Under the pieces are notes generated by a model. That model was not told where the DNA came from and made no database searches. It saw only the letters and a program-made list of their open reading frames with translations. Source: an uncultured Pseudomonadota bacterium (GTDB taxonomy: Bacteria > Pseudomonadota > Gammaproteobacteria > Burkholderiales > Burkholderiaceae_C). From it: a DNA stretch of 64,000 nucleotides. Each line of letters begins with the position of its first letter. The stretch's first letter is position 1. Below are positions 19,429 through 29,988 of this stretch, piece after piece. A program made the position numbers and the translations under genes. The stretch is taken from positions 1,178,001 to 1,242,000 of the forward strand of contig CAMFIB010000001.1 of NCBI GenBank assembly GCA_945952465.1, given 5' to 3'.

Positions 19429-19455
19429 GGCGGCGCCGGCAGGGCCGGCCGCGCG

Positions 19456-22083
<2,628 letters not shown>

Positions 22084-22109
22084 GGTGGGCGTGTTCAGGG
22101 TAGCCCGCG

Positions 22110-22115
22110 ATTATA
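22110..22115 (-). promoter_or_regulatory. -10 element of alaS
   Basis: A perfect minus-strand TATAAT lies 27 bp upstream of the alaS ATG. A clear -35 hexamer is not seen at 16-18 bp spacing. Confidence 0.45.
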
Positions 22116-22200
22116 GGTTTCAGAGGGGGTTTTGCCCTTGGCGACAGCCGTGGCTCTGGCCTCCCGTTAAGCTGGGGCCGACCCCCTTGGAGACAACACC

Positions 22201-23673
22201 ATGGACACGAAAACCTCCCCCCTCGCCCGGCTGAAAGACGGCAGCCTGCTGAAGACCGACGGCCTGATCGACGGCCAGTGGACGGCCGGCGCCAAGCGCT
22301 TCGACGTGCTCGACCCCGCCACCGGCCACAAGCTGGCCGATGTGGCCGATCTGGGCGCCGCGGAGGCGCAGCGCGCCATCGCCGCCGCCAACGGGGCCTG
22401 GCCTGCCTGGCGCGCCAAGACCAGCAAGCAGCGCCACGCCATCCTGCTGGAATGGTTCCGGCTGCTGATGGCGAACCAGGACGACATCGCCCGCATCCTC
22501 ACCGCCGAACAGGGCAAGCCCTATGCCGAGGCCAGGGGTGAGATCGCCTACGGCGCCAGCTTCATCGAGTGGTTCGCCGAAGAGGCCAAACGCACCTATG
22601 GCGAAACGATTCCCGCCTTCGACAACAACCAGCGGCTGATGGTCATCAAGCAGCCGGTCGGCGTCTGCGCGGCCATCACGCCGTGGAATTTCCCGCTGGC
22701 CATGATCACCCGCAAGGTCGCGCCGGCGCTGGCCGCCGGCTGCCCGGTGGTGGTGAAACCGGCCGAGCTGACGCCGCTGACCGCACTGGCCGCCGCCGAG
22801 CTGGCGCAGCGCGCCGGCCTTCCGCCCGGCGTGTTGAACATCGTGACCGGTACCGACAGCGCCGGCATCGGCCAGGCGCTGTGCGAAAGCCCGGTGGTGC
22901 GGCACCTCAGCTTCACCGGCAGCACCCAAGTGGGCCGCATCCTGATGGGCCAGTGCGCGCCGACCATCAAGAAGCTCTCGCTGGAACTGGGCGGCAACGC
23001 ACCCTTCATCGTCTTCGACGACGCCGACATCGACCGCGCGGTAGAGGGCGCGATGGCCAGCAAGTACCGCAACACCGGCCAGACCTGCGTCTGCGCCAAC
23101 CGCCTCTACGTGCAGGAGGGTGTGTACGACGCCTTCGTCGAGAAGCTGGCCGCCAAGGTGGGCGCGATGAAGGTCGGCAACGGGTTCCACGAGGGCGTCA
23201 CGCAGGGGCCGCTGATCGAGCCGAAGGCCGTGAAGAAGGTCGAGCAGCACATCGCCGACGCGAAAAGCAAAGGCGGTCGCATCGTGACCGGCGGCGAGCC
23301 GCTGCAGGGCCAGTTCTACCAGCCCACCGTGATCGCCGACGCCAATGCCGACATGCTGTGCGCCAAGGAAGAAACCTTCGGCCCCGTGGCGCCGGTGTTC
23401 CGCTTCAAGACCGACGAGGAAGCGATCAACGCGGCCAACGCCACCGAGTTCGGTCTGGCCGCCTATTTCTACAGCCGCGACATCGGCCGCATCTTTCGCG
23501 CGGCCGAGGGGCTGGAGTCGGGCATGGTGGGGGTCAACACCGGCATCATTTCCGCCGAGCACGTGCCCTTCGGCGGTGTGAAGCAATCGGGCCTCGGCCG
23601 CGAGGGGGCGCGCCACGGCATCGAGGAATACCTGGAGATCAAGTACCTCTGCCTGGGCGACATCGGGCGCTGA
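22201..23673 (+). CDS. gabD: NAD(P)-dependent succinate-semialdehyde dehydrogenase
   Basis: Oxidises succinate semialdehyde to succinate in GABA and related degradation. The 490-residue aldehyde dehydrogenase has PWNFPLAMITRKVAPALAAG (substrate and cofactor loop), the base Glu in LELGGNAPFIV, the nucleophile in NTGQTCVCANR and the C-terminal FGGVKQSGLGREG. TTGGAG precedes the ATG. Other GabD-like semialdehyde dehydrogenases cannot be excluded. Divergent from alaS. Confidence 0.92.
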   Translation: MDTKTSPLARLKDGSLLKTDGLIDGQWTAGAKRFDVLDPATGHKLADVADLGAAEAQRAIAAANGAWPAWRAKTSKQRHAILLEWFRLLMANQDDIARILTAEQGKPYAEARGEIAYGASFIEWFAEEAKRTYGETIPAFDNNQRLMVIKQPVGVCAAITPWNFPLAMITRKVAPALAAGCPVVVKPAELTPLTALAAAELAQRAGLPPGVLNIVTGTDSAGIGQALCESPVVRHLSFTGSTQVGRILMGQCAPTIKKLSLELGGNAPFIVFDDADIDRAVEGAMASKYRNTGQTCVCANRLYVQEGVYDAFVEKLAAKVGAMKVGNGFHEGVTQGPLIEPKAVKKVEQHIADAKSKGGRIVTGGEPLQGQFYQPTVIADANADMLCAKEETFGPVAPVFRFKTDEEAINAANATEFGLAAYFYSRDIGRIFRAAEGLESGMVGVNTGIISAEHVPFGGVKQSGLGREGARHGIEEYLEIKYLCLGDIGR

Positions 23674-23694
23674 ACGTCAGCGGCGGCCGGGCGC

Positions 23695-24054
23695 TCAGCC
23701 CGGATTCTGCGGCGCCGGGCGCGGCTTGGCCACGACGAATCGCGTCGAACCGTCGGGGCCCGGCGACACCGCGCCGTTGTTGGCTTGCTGCTCCTTTGCC
23801 GCGATGGTGCCGGCCTCCCGGCGGTGGCGGATCGCGTCGGGGTCGAGCTTGCCCTTGGCCGTGGCCGCAACGTCGGCTTTCTTGCCATCGGTGGGCTTCT
23901 CGGCGCCGGCAGCCTTGGAGGTGGCCTGGAGCTCCGGCTTGGCCGGAGTCTGGGCGGCGGGCGGCTGTGGGGTGTTCGTGTTGTCGGCCAGCGCCGGCAA
24001 GGCCAGCGCCTGTGCGGCGGCCAGCGTGAGCACGGAGGCGGTGAATCGGTTCAT
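23695..24054 (-). CDS. Small secreted protein of unknown function
   Basis: The 119-residue product has a clear signal peptide (MNRFTASVLTLAAAQALALPALA, cleaved near 24) and a mature part that is rich in Ala, Lys, Pro and Gln with no recognisable domain (RHRREAGTIAAKEQQANNG is the most structured part). I do not recognise a family. GAAAGG lies just upstream of the ATG. It is convergent with gabD. Confidence 0.65.
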   Translation of the reverse strand: MNRFTASVLTLAAAQALALPALADNTNTPQPPAAQTPAKPELQATSKAAGAEKPTDGKKADVAATAKGKLDPDAIRHRREAGTIAAKEQQANNGAVSPGPDGSTRFVVAKPRPAPQNPG

Positions 24055-24367
24055 GGTGGTCGCCTTTCTTCAACAGGAGGGTTTCAAAAAGAGCCTGACC
24101 CCACGGTGGTGGCCGCAGCCCGTTGGCCGGACGGCGGTTGTGCACCGAATGTTCGGTCAGGCACTGAAGTCCACTGTAGGCAGGCAGACGGGCGGCGGGC
24201 ATCGGCCCCTGGCCGGGCCGCGCGTAGGACAAGCGGCGGGTGCCGTGCCGGCCGTTGCATGGCGGCAACGGCGGCTTTGCAAACTTTTGTAAACCTCGCC
24301 GGCCGCTGGAGGCGCCCCTGGCGCCAAGGGCGTCCGGGAACCGCTCCCTATAATCGCGGCGGGGCAT
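24055..24367. other. Intergenic region upstream of tRNA-Gly
   Basis: This stretch of about 310 bp holds the 5' region of the minus-strand secreted protein gene on the left and the tRNA promoter on the right (TATAAT at 24349-24354). I see no convincing gene in it; frames that cross it are not protein-like. Confidence 0.5.
24349..24354 (+). promoter_or_regulatory. -10 element of the tRNA-Gly promoter
   Basis: A perfect TATAAT followed by GC-rich sequence, 14 bp before the mature tRNA 5' end. No good -35 hexamer is visible at the usual spacing. Confidence 0.55.
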
Positions 24368-24441
24368 GCGGGTGTAGTTCAATGGCAGAACGGCAGCTTC
24401 CCAAGCTTCATACGAGGGTTCGATTCCCTTCACCCGCTCCA
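24368..24441 (+). tRNA. tRNA-Gly (anticodon CCC)
   Basis: The 74-nt gene includes the encoded CCA. The acceptor stem GCGGGTG pairs with CACCCGC, the T arm is GAGGG-TTCGATT-CCCTT with one G-T pair, and the anticodon loop is TTCCCAA, so the anticodon is CCC, reading GGG. The anticodon stem GCAGC/GCTTC has one C-U mismatch at the second pair. Followed 53 bp later by the DUF4399 gene. Confidence 0.95.
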
Positions 24442-24494
24442 CGTTACTCCGACCGGTATAAAGTCACGGTTTCTAAAACCCAGAGGAGTTACCC

Positions 24495-24995
24495 ATGCAC
24501 ATCCAAAAACCGGTCAAGACGCTCGCGACTGTTGCCGCTCTGTCTGCCTTGTTCGCACTGGCCGCCTGCAGCAAGCCTGCGGATACCGCTGCCGCCCCCG
24601 CCGCCGCTCCGGCTCCCGCCGCCGCCCCGGCACCGGCCCCCGCAGCCGCCGTCGAAGTGCCGGCCGGCTCGGTCAAGATCACCGAACCCGCTGACGGCGC
24701 CACCGTGTCGTCGCCGTTCACGGTGAAGTTCGCCGTTGAAGGCGTGAAGGTTGAGCCCGCAGGCGCCGTGGTCGCTGGCGCTGGCCACCACCATCTGCTG
24801 ATCGACACCGGCCCGATGGCCGTTGGCGAAACCATCCCCGCCGACGAAACCCACATCCACTACGGCAAGGCCCAGACCGAAGCCGAAGTGAAGCTGGCCC
24901 CCGGCAAGCACAAGCTGACGGCCCAGTTCGCCAACGGCGCCCACCAGTCCTACGGCGATAAGCTGTCGAACACGATCGAAATCACCGTCAAGTGA
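24495..24995 (+). CDS. DUF4399 domain-containing lipoprotein
   Basis: The 166-residue product has a lipoprotein signal with lipobox LAAC (Cys near 22), an Ala/Pro linker (28-52) and a DUF4399 domain (about 60-166) with the His cluster GAGHHHLLIDTGP and THIHYGKAQTEAEVKLAPGKH. The His-rich motifs suggest metal binding, but the function is unknown. GAGGAG precedes the ATG. An intrinsic terminator follows the stop. Confidence 0.88.
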   Translation: MHIQKPVKTLATVAALSALFALAACSKPADTAAAPAAAPAPAAAPAPAPAAAVEVPAGSVKITEPADGATVSSPFTVKFAVEGVKVEPAGAVVAGAGHHHLLIDTGPMAVGETIPADETHIHYGKAQTEAEVKLAPGKHKLTAQFANGAHQSYGDKLSNTIEITVK

Positions 24996-25030
24996 TCGCG
25001 GCCGGTGCGCCCCCGGGCGCACCCCGCACC

Positions 25031-25063
25031 GCCCTCCCGCCCCAAGGCCGGAGGGCTTTTTTT
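25031..25063 (+). terminator. Rho-independent terminator after the DUF4399 gene
   Basis: GCCCTCC pairs with GGAGGGC across a 12-nt loop and is followed by seven T residues. It ends the tRNA-Gly/DUF4399 transcript before the convergent GGDEF gene. Confidence 0.88.
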
Positions 25064-25077
25064 CGCCCGCGCGCCGC

Positions 25078-26769
25078 TCAATTCGCGGCGATGGCGCGCG
25101 GTTGCCAGACCATGAAGCGGTTCTTGCCCAGCTTCTTCGCGCCGTACATGGCCTCGTCGGCCCTCCGCAACAGGCTGGCCATGTCGTCCTGGCCGGGCAT
25201 CCACTGCGCGATGCCGATGCTGCAGCCCACGCCCATGTCGGCCGCGTCCAGCGCCTCGATCACCCGGCGGGCGATGGCTTCGGCGGTGGCCACGATGGCA
25301 TCGGCCGGCGTGCGGATCGCCACCACGAACTCGTCGCCGCCCAAGCGCCCCAGCACGTCGGCCGACCGGCTCACGGTGCGCAGGATGCCCGCCATGCGGC
25401 CCAGCAACTGGTCGCCCACCTCGTGGCCCAGCCGGTCGTTGAGGCGCTTGAAATCGTCGAGGTCGACGAACAGCAGCGCCAGCCGCTCAGGGCTGCCGGA
25501 GTCCGGCACCAGGCGCTGCGCCTGCTCCAGGAACAGGCCGCGCCGGGCCAGCCCGGTCAGCGAGTCGGTGCGGGCGCGCAGCAGTTGCGCGTCGGACTCC
25601 TGCTGCCGCATCTCGGTGTGGCTCAAGGCGGCGCTGATCTGCCGCGCGCGGCGGTCGGCCAGCGTCAGAGAGGCGGCCATGTCGTCGAACTCGGCGATGG
25701 GGCTGCGCCGCACCTTGAACGCCCTGCCGCTGATCAGCGCGCGGCTGGTGGCGGCAAGATGCGACGCGTTGCGGGTGACCAGCCCCGACAGCGCGAACCC
25801 CGCGGAAAGGCCCAGCGCGGCGAAGGTCAGGCCGGTGGCGACGAGCTCGATCATCGAGCGGCTCAGCGGTTCGTCGAGCACGGCCCTGGGCACGCCGACC
25901 ACCAGTTTCCAGCCCCACGCCCCGATCGGCGAGATGCTTGCCTTGACCTCGATGCCCTCGGCGCTGACGGCGTTGTCCACCCCGAAATCGTCCCGGGCGA
26001 TGCGGGCTGCCAGCGTCGAGGAAATGGGGCCGCCGACATACCGCTCGGGGCGGTGCGTGCGCGCCACCAGCGTGCCGTTCTGGTCCACGATGCCCGCCAT
26101 CCATTCGGGTGGCAGTCGCTGGCGCGCCAGCAACTGGTTGAGGGACTCGCTGGTGACGACCATCAGCAGGCAGTAGGCCACCCTGCCCGATCGGGCCACC
26201 GGCACACCGATCGAGATGAGAGACTGTCCGCTCGCCGCGCCGGCGAAGTGGCCGGACACGGCCGGCTGGCCGGTGGCGAACACGCTGGCCGCGGCGCCGG
26301 TATGGCGGGCGTCGGCGAATTCGTCGTCGAAGCCGTCAGGGGTGGAAAAGGCCAGGCGAAAGTTGCGATCGACCAGCGCCACACCCACGATGCCGGGGCT
26401 GGCGGCGGCCATCCGCTGGGCATGCAGGAAGAGCGCCTGCAGGTTGCCGTTGAGAGCGGCGTCCGAGCTGGCCAAGGTCTGCAGATGGCCGACCAGGCTG
26501 TCCAGCCGCTCGCCCACGGCTGCGGTGGTGGATTGGCTGCGCTGGGCCAGATCGTCCACATCGCCCGACACCTTCTCCTGGCGCCCCCGCTGGATCTCCA
26601 GAACGGCGTACGCCGAGAAGATGAACAGCGGCACCAGCGCAACGAAGGTCAGCACCAGCAGCCAGGCGTTGATGCCCAGCTGCAGGCGCCGGGGGGCGGC
26701 GGCCCCCGGTGGCGATGGCAAGGGCGCCTCCACCGGCTCCCGCGCCGGCGGCATGGCTGCGCCCTTCAC
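25078..26769 (-). CDS. Membrane-bound diguanylate cyclase with periplasmic sensor
   Basis: The 563-residue protein makes cyclic di-GMP. Order: membrane helix near 35-57, large periplasmic dCache-like sensor (about 60-295), second membrane helix (about 300-325), HAMP-like linker, and a GGDEF domain (about 405-560) with intact active site LGRLGGDEFVV. The usual RxxD inhibitory site before GGDEF reads RSAD. The start may also be the second Met, MPPAREP. No partner genes are nearby. Confidence 0.9.
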   Translation of the reverse strand: MKGAAMPPAREPVEAPLPSPPGAAAPRRLQLGINAWLLVLTFVALVPLFIFSAYAVLEIQRGRQEKVSGDVDDLAQRSQSTTAAVGERLDSLVGHLQTLASSDAALNGNLQALFLHAQRMAAASPGIVGVALVDRNFRLAFSTPDGFDDEFADARHTGAAASVFATGQPAVSGHFAGAASGQSLISIGVPVARSGRVAYCLLMVVTSESLNQLLARQRLPPEWMAGIVDQNGTLVARTHRPERYVGGPISSTLAARIARDDFGVDNAVSAEGIEVKASISPIGAWGWKLVVGVPRAVLDEPLSRSMIELVATGLTFAALGLSAGFALSGLVTRNASHLAATSRALISGRAFKVRRSPIAEFDDMAASLTLADRRARQISAALSHTEMRQQESDAQLLRARTDSLTGLARRGLFLEQAQRLVPDSGSPERLALLFVDLDDFKRLNDRLGHEVGDQLLGRMAGILRTVSRSADVLGRLGGDEFVVAIRTPADAIVATAEAIARRVIEALDAADMGVGCSIGIAQWMPGQDDMASLLRRADEAMYGAKKLGKNRFMVWQPRAIAAN

Positions 26770-26868
26770 GGCAACGGCGTGTGAAATGACATACCCCGGT
26801 TGTAGCGGGTCGGCCGCGGGGTAAAACCCTGGTGAGGCCGCTTTTCCTACAGAAACGCCGCAACCGTG

Positions 26869-26900
26869 AAAAAAGCCCCGCGTGCCGAGTCACCGGGGCT
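26869..26900 (-). terminator. Rho-independent terminator after scoB
   Basis: On the minus strand AGCCCCG pairs with CGGGGCT and leads into TTTTTT. It lies 22 bp after the scoB stop codon and closes the scoAB operon. Confidence 0.85.
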
Positions 26901-26921
26901 ACAGCAACCAGAGGTGTCGGC

Positions 26922-27557
26922 TCAGATCAGCGGCACGCCGGTCTTTTCCTGCAGCGCTTCGCGGGTGACCTCGGGCGCCAGCTCGACGACCTTCAGGCCT
27001 TCGGGCGTGACGTCCATCACCGCGAGGTCGGTGATGATGCGGTCGACCACGCCCACACCGGTCAGCGGCAGCGTGCACTTGGGCAGGATCTTCAGGTCGA
27101 TGGTGCCGTCTTTCTTCTTGGCGACGTGCTCCATCAGCACGATGACGCGCTTCACGCCGGCCACCAGGTCCATCGCGCCGCCCATGCCCTTGACCATCTT
27201 GCCGGGGATCATCCAGTTGGCCAGGTCACCGGCTTGGCTGACCTGCATCGCGCCGAGGATGGACAGGTTGATCTTGCCGCCGCGGATCATCGCAAAGCTC
27301 TCGTGGCTGCCGAAGATCGACGAGCCCTTGAGGGTGGTGACGGTCTGCTTGCCGGCATTGATGAGGTCGGCGTCGACCTCCTCTTCCGTCGGGAACGGGC
27401 CGATGCCCAGCATGCCGTTTTCGCTCTGCAGCCACACTTCCTTGTCGCCGGTGTGGTTGGCCACCAGCGTCGGGATGCCGATGCCGAGGTTCACGTAGAA
27501 ACCGTCTTCCAGTTCCTGGGCCGCGCGGGCGGCCATCTGGTCTTGCGTCCAGGGCAT
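26922..27557 (-). CDS. scoB: 3-oxoacid CoA-transferase subunit B
   Basis: The 211-residue catalytic subunit of the CoA transferase moves CoA between succinyl-CoA and acetoacetate. It carries the active-site Glu in [14 protein letters not shown] and the typical [23 protein letters not shown]. It starts 1 nt after the subunit A stop, so translation is coupled. Acetoacetate use fits the fatty-acid oxidation genes elsewhere in the window. Confidence 0.93.
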   Translation of the reverse strand: MPWTQDQMAARAAQELEDGFYVNLGIGIPTLVANHTGDKEVWLQSENGMLGIGPFPTEEEVDADLINAGKQTVTTLKGSSIFGSHESFAMIRGGKINLSILGAMQVSQAGDLANWMIPGKMVKGMGGAMDLVAGVKRVIVLMEHVAKKKDGTIDLKILPKCTLPLTGVGVVDRIITDLAVMDVTPEGLKVVELAPEVTREALQEKTGVPLI

Positions 27558-27558
27558 C

Positions 27559-28371
27559 TCAGACTCCTTGCTTGTTCGTGGTGACGGTGCCGGGCGCCGG
27601 CACTTCGCTGCCGGCCGCGGCCTGTGCGATCACGGCCTTGGCCTCGGCCTTCGCGGCGGCGGCATCCGTTGGCGCGGCAGCGCGCGTGGTGCGCTTCTCG
27701 ATGCGCTTCTCAGGGGTCGGGTTGTGCACGATGCGGTGCACGTAGATGCCGGGCAGATGCACCTCGTCGGGCACCATGTCGCCAGTTTCAACAATTTCCT
27801 CCACCTCGACGATGCAGACCTTGCCGGCCATCGCGGCGGCCGGGTTGAAGTTGCGCGCTGTCAGGCGGAACTGCAGGTTGCCCGACTTGTCGGCGCGGTG
27901 CGCCTTCACCAGCGCGACCTGCGGCACCAGCGAGCGTTCCATCACGTAGGTTTCGCCATCGAACTCGCGCAGCTCCTTGCCGTCGGCCACGATGGTGCCC
28001 ACGCCGGTCTTCGTGAAGAAGGCCGGAATGCCGGCACCGCCGGCGCGCAGCTTCTCGGCCAGCGTGCCCTGCGGCGTGAATTCCAGCTCCAGCTCACCGG
28101 CCAGGTACTGGCGCTCGAACTCCTTGTTCTCGCCGACGTAGCTGGAGATCATCTTCTTGATCTGCCGCGTCTCGAGCAGCTTGCCGAGGCCGAAGCCGTC
28201 GACACCGGCGTTGTTCGAGATCACGGTGAGGTCTTTCACGCCGCTGTCGCGCAGCGCGTCGATCAGCGCCTCGGGAATGCCGCACAGGCCGAAGCCGCCA
28301 ACGGCCATCAGCTGGCCGCTCTCGACCACGCCCTTGAGCGCCTCGGCGGCAGAGGGATAAATCTTGTTCAC
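27559..28371 (-). CDS. scoA: 3-oxoacid CoA-transferase subunit A
   Basis: The 270-residue subunit A starts at GTG ([15 protein letters not shown]) with GGAGA upstream. The signature [16 protein letters not shown] near residue 25 is the CoA-transferase A motif. The core ends near residue 235; the last 35 residues are an Ala/Lys/Pro tail not usual for the family. A perfect 10+10 inverted repeat lies 33 bp upstream, shared with the divergent PAS-LuxR regulator. Confidence 0.92.
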   Translation of the reverse strand: MNKIYPSAAEALKGVVESGQLMAVGGFGLCGIPEALIDALRDSGVKDLTVISNNAGVDGFGLGKLLETRQIKKMISSYVGENKEFERQYLAGELELEFTPQGTLAEKLRAGGAGIPAFFTKTGVGTIVADGKELREFDGETYVMERSLVPQVALVKAHRADKSGNLQFRLTARNFNPAAAMAGKVCIVEVEEIVETGDMVPDEVHLPGIYVHRIVHNPTPEKRIEKRTTRAAAPTDAAAAKAEAKAVIAQAAAGSEVPAPGTVTTNKQGV

Positions 28372-28403
28372 GGGGTTCGTCTCCGGAGAATGAGGCCTGA
28401 ACG

Positions 28404-28429
28404 ATACTACGTATTCCGTTACGTAGTAT
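28404..28429. promoter_or_regulatory. Perfect inverted repeat between scoA and the LuxR gene
   Basis: ATACTACGTA-TTCCGT-TACGTAGTAT has perfect 10-bp arms and a 6-bp spacer. It lies in the 64-bp gap between the two divergent starts and ends 6 bp before the regulator ATG. It probably is the binding site of the PAS-LuxR regulator, and would let it control both genes. Confidence 0.65.
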
Positions 28430-28435
28430 TTCGTA

Positions 28436-29029
28436 ATGGCCGAACCGCCCTGCCCCATGCCCGACATCGACTACCGCCTCGTTTTCGATCTGAACCCGAT
28501 CGGCCTCGTGCTGTCGGACAACCGCACCATCGTGGATTGCAACCAGCGCGTCTGCGAGATGTTCGGCGCCATGCGCGACCAGCTCGTCGGCAAGTCCTTC
28601 CTGGTGCTCTACCCCAGCGCCGCCGAATACGAGCGCACCGGCGCCCGCATCGCGCCCATCATGAACGCCCAGGGCAACTACGCCGACGACCGCATCATGA
28701 AACGGCTGGACGGCCGCTTCAAGGGCGAGACCTTCTGGTGCCACGTGACCGGCCGCGCGCTCTCGCGCGACAAGCCGCTGGGCCCCGGCATCTGGACGTT
28801 CGAAGACCTCAGCGCCAGCCGGCCGGTGACGGCGGAGCTGTCGCCGCGCGAGCGCGAGGTGGCCGCGCTGCTGCTGGACGGCCAGACATCAAAGGAGATC
28901 GGCCGCTCGCTGGGCATCAGCCACCGCACGGTGGAGATCTACCGCGCGCGGCTCATGAAGGCCTACCAGGCCTCGACCACGGCGGAGCTGGTGCACAAGC
29001 TGGCGGGCGGCCATCCGCTACCGAATTGA
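28436..29029 (+). CDS. PAS domain LuxR-type transcriptional regulator
   Basis: The 197-residue regulator has an N-terminal PAS domain (about 12-125; LVFDLNPIGLVLSDNRTIVD) and a LuxR helix-turn-helix (about 133-190; LSPREREVAALLLDGQTSKE). No receiver domain is present, so it probably senses a small molecule or redox state through PAS. Divergent from scoAB with a shared palindrome, which points to CoA-transferase control. Start at 28436 or at MPDIDYR (28457). The stop codon lies inside a dispersed repeat. Confidence 0.88.
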   Translation: MAEPPCPMPDIDYRLVFDLNPIGLVLSDNRTIVDCNQRVCEMFGAMRDQLVGKSFLVLYPSAAEYERTGARIAPIMNAQGNYADDRIMKRLDGRFKGETFWCHVTGRALSRDKPLGPGIWTFEDLSASRPVTAELSPREREVAALLLDGQTSKEIGRSLGISHRTVEIYRARLMKAYQASTTAELVHKLAGGHPLPN

Positions 29030-29090
29030 TAGCTGGAAAGCGCCATTCGGCGCTGACTTGAGGCCGATTTTGTTCTGAAAATCCGCCTCA
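29023..29090 (+). repeat. Dispersed repeat, family 1, copy B
   Basis: The element begins in the last codons of the LuxR gene (AATTGATAGCT supplies its stop) and reaches the 3' end of the CMD gene. Positions 29037-29060 are identical to 18686-18709. It ends with GGCCGATTTTG and TGAAAATCC, like the other copies. Confidence 0.8.
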
Positions 29091-29471
29091 GGCGCCGCTC
29101 GGAGGCTCCACGACCTCGGCGGCGCTGCGGAAAGCCTCGACCGCGGCCGGGAAGCCGCAGTACACGGTGGCGTGCAGCAGCACCTCCTGAATCTCGGCCA
29201 CGCTGGCGCCGTTGTTCAGCGCGCCGCGCACGTGGCCCTTCAGCTCGTTCTGGCGGCCCAGCGCGGTCAGCATCGCCACTGTCACCAGGCTGCGGGTCTT
29301 GGCGTCCAGCCCGTCGCGCTGCCACACCGTGCCCCAGGCGTTGCGGGTCACGAATTCCTGCAGCGGCTCGGTGAACGGCGTCATGCCGCCGAAGGCCTTG
29401 GCAACGAAGGCTTCGCCCATCACCTCGGTGCGTTTGGCCAAGCCGGCGTCGAATTGGGTGTCCTTGTTCAT
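29088..29471 (-). CDS. Carboxymuconolactone decarboxylase family protein (PcaC-like)
   Basis: The 127-residue all-helical protein matches 4-carboxymuconolactone decarboxylase size and shows RNAWGTVWQRDGLDAKTRS, then ELKGHVRGALNNGASVAEIQEV with the conserved His, and HATVYCGFPAAVEA. No beta-ketoadipate genes are nearby, so the true substrate is open. ATG at 29471 is chosen over a longer Arg-rich extension. Confidence 0.87.
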   Translation of the reverse strand: MNKDTQFDAGLAKRTEVMGEAFVAKAFGGMTPFTEPLQEFVTRNAWGTVWQRDGLDAKTRSLVTVAMLTALGRQNELKGHVRGALNNGASVAEIQEVLLHATVYCGFPAAVEAFRSAAEVVEPPSGA

Positions 29472-29588
29472 GCGTGTGTGCTCTCGGGAAATGGGCGGAT
29501 GGAAATGAACGCGCAGGCGGCGGCGCGGTGCCGGCCGAAGGCGTTTCAGCCGCATTGTCGCGCGCGGCCGCACCGGCGCGCCGGTGTG

Positions 29589-29617
29589 TTGCCGCAGTTA
29601 CATGAGGGCGTTACACT
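29589..29617 (+). promoter_or_regulatory. Putative sigma-70 promoter of the mgtA leader
   Basis: TTGCCG (29589-29594) and TACACT (29612-29617) are separated by 17 bp. The predicted transcript would begin near 29624 and carry a leader of about 365 nt before mgtA. Confidence 0.5.
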
Positions 29618-29646
29618 GCGCCCGTTTCAACTTCGGAGTTCCTCCT

Positions 29647-29697
29647 GTGGACAGTTCCAGTCGTCGATCTCGCATCGACCGACCACAGGCAAGGTAA
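29647..29697 (+). CDS. Candidate 16-residue leader peptide upstream of mgtA
   Basis: A GTG start with GGAG 8 nt upstream opens a 17-codon frame that reads MDSSSRRSRIDRPQAR then TAA. The short length, good ribosome site, Arg-rich sequence with a late DRP, and position in a long leader resemble regulatory leader peptides such as MgtL of enteric mgtA, although the sequence itself is unrelated to MgtL. It would sense translation speed or Mg2+ supply. Function is inferred from context. Confidence 0.55.
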   Translation: MDSSSRRSRIDRPQAR

Positions 29698-29988
29698 ACG
29701 CGGGTTTTCATCTCGCCACTGCCTTGCCAATTTGGCGGGTGGTGGCACGGGCAGCCGGTTCTCGGCTGCTTTCAGCTGCTTCCCTTTTTGATCGTTCGGG
29801 TACCGCCGCGCCTGGGGCGGCACCGTTGCGGCCGCGCCAGTCGTGCGTCGGCCAGGGAGCACTGACGCGTTCGGATGTCACCGCACGCCGGCCTTCACCG
29901 AAGCTTCGCCAAGAGCGGGCACCATGTCACGACCATCCCGACGGCCGCCACCCCGATGCTGCGGGACAGTGGCGAAACGGAGAACAAC
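29698..29988 (+). promoter_or_regulatory. Structured mgtA leader (possible attenuator)
   Basis: Between the leader peptide and mgtA the RNA can form several hairpins: GCC-rich arms around 29715-29750, GCAGCCG-N5-CGGCTGC (29753-29771), and alternative pairings with AGCTGC and CCC just before a TTTTT run at 29787-29791. Mutually exclusive stems before a U-run suit an attenuator controlled by ribosome position. I do not recognise a named riboswitch class here. Confidence 0.4.
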
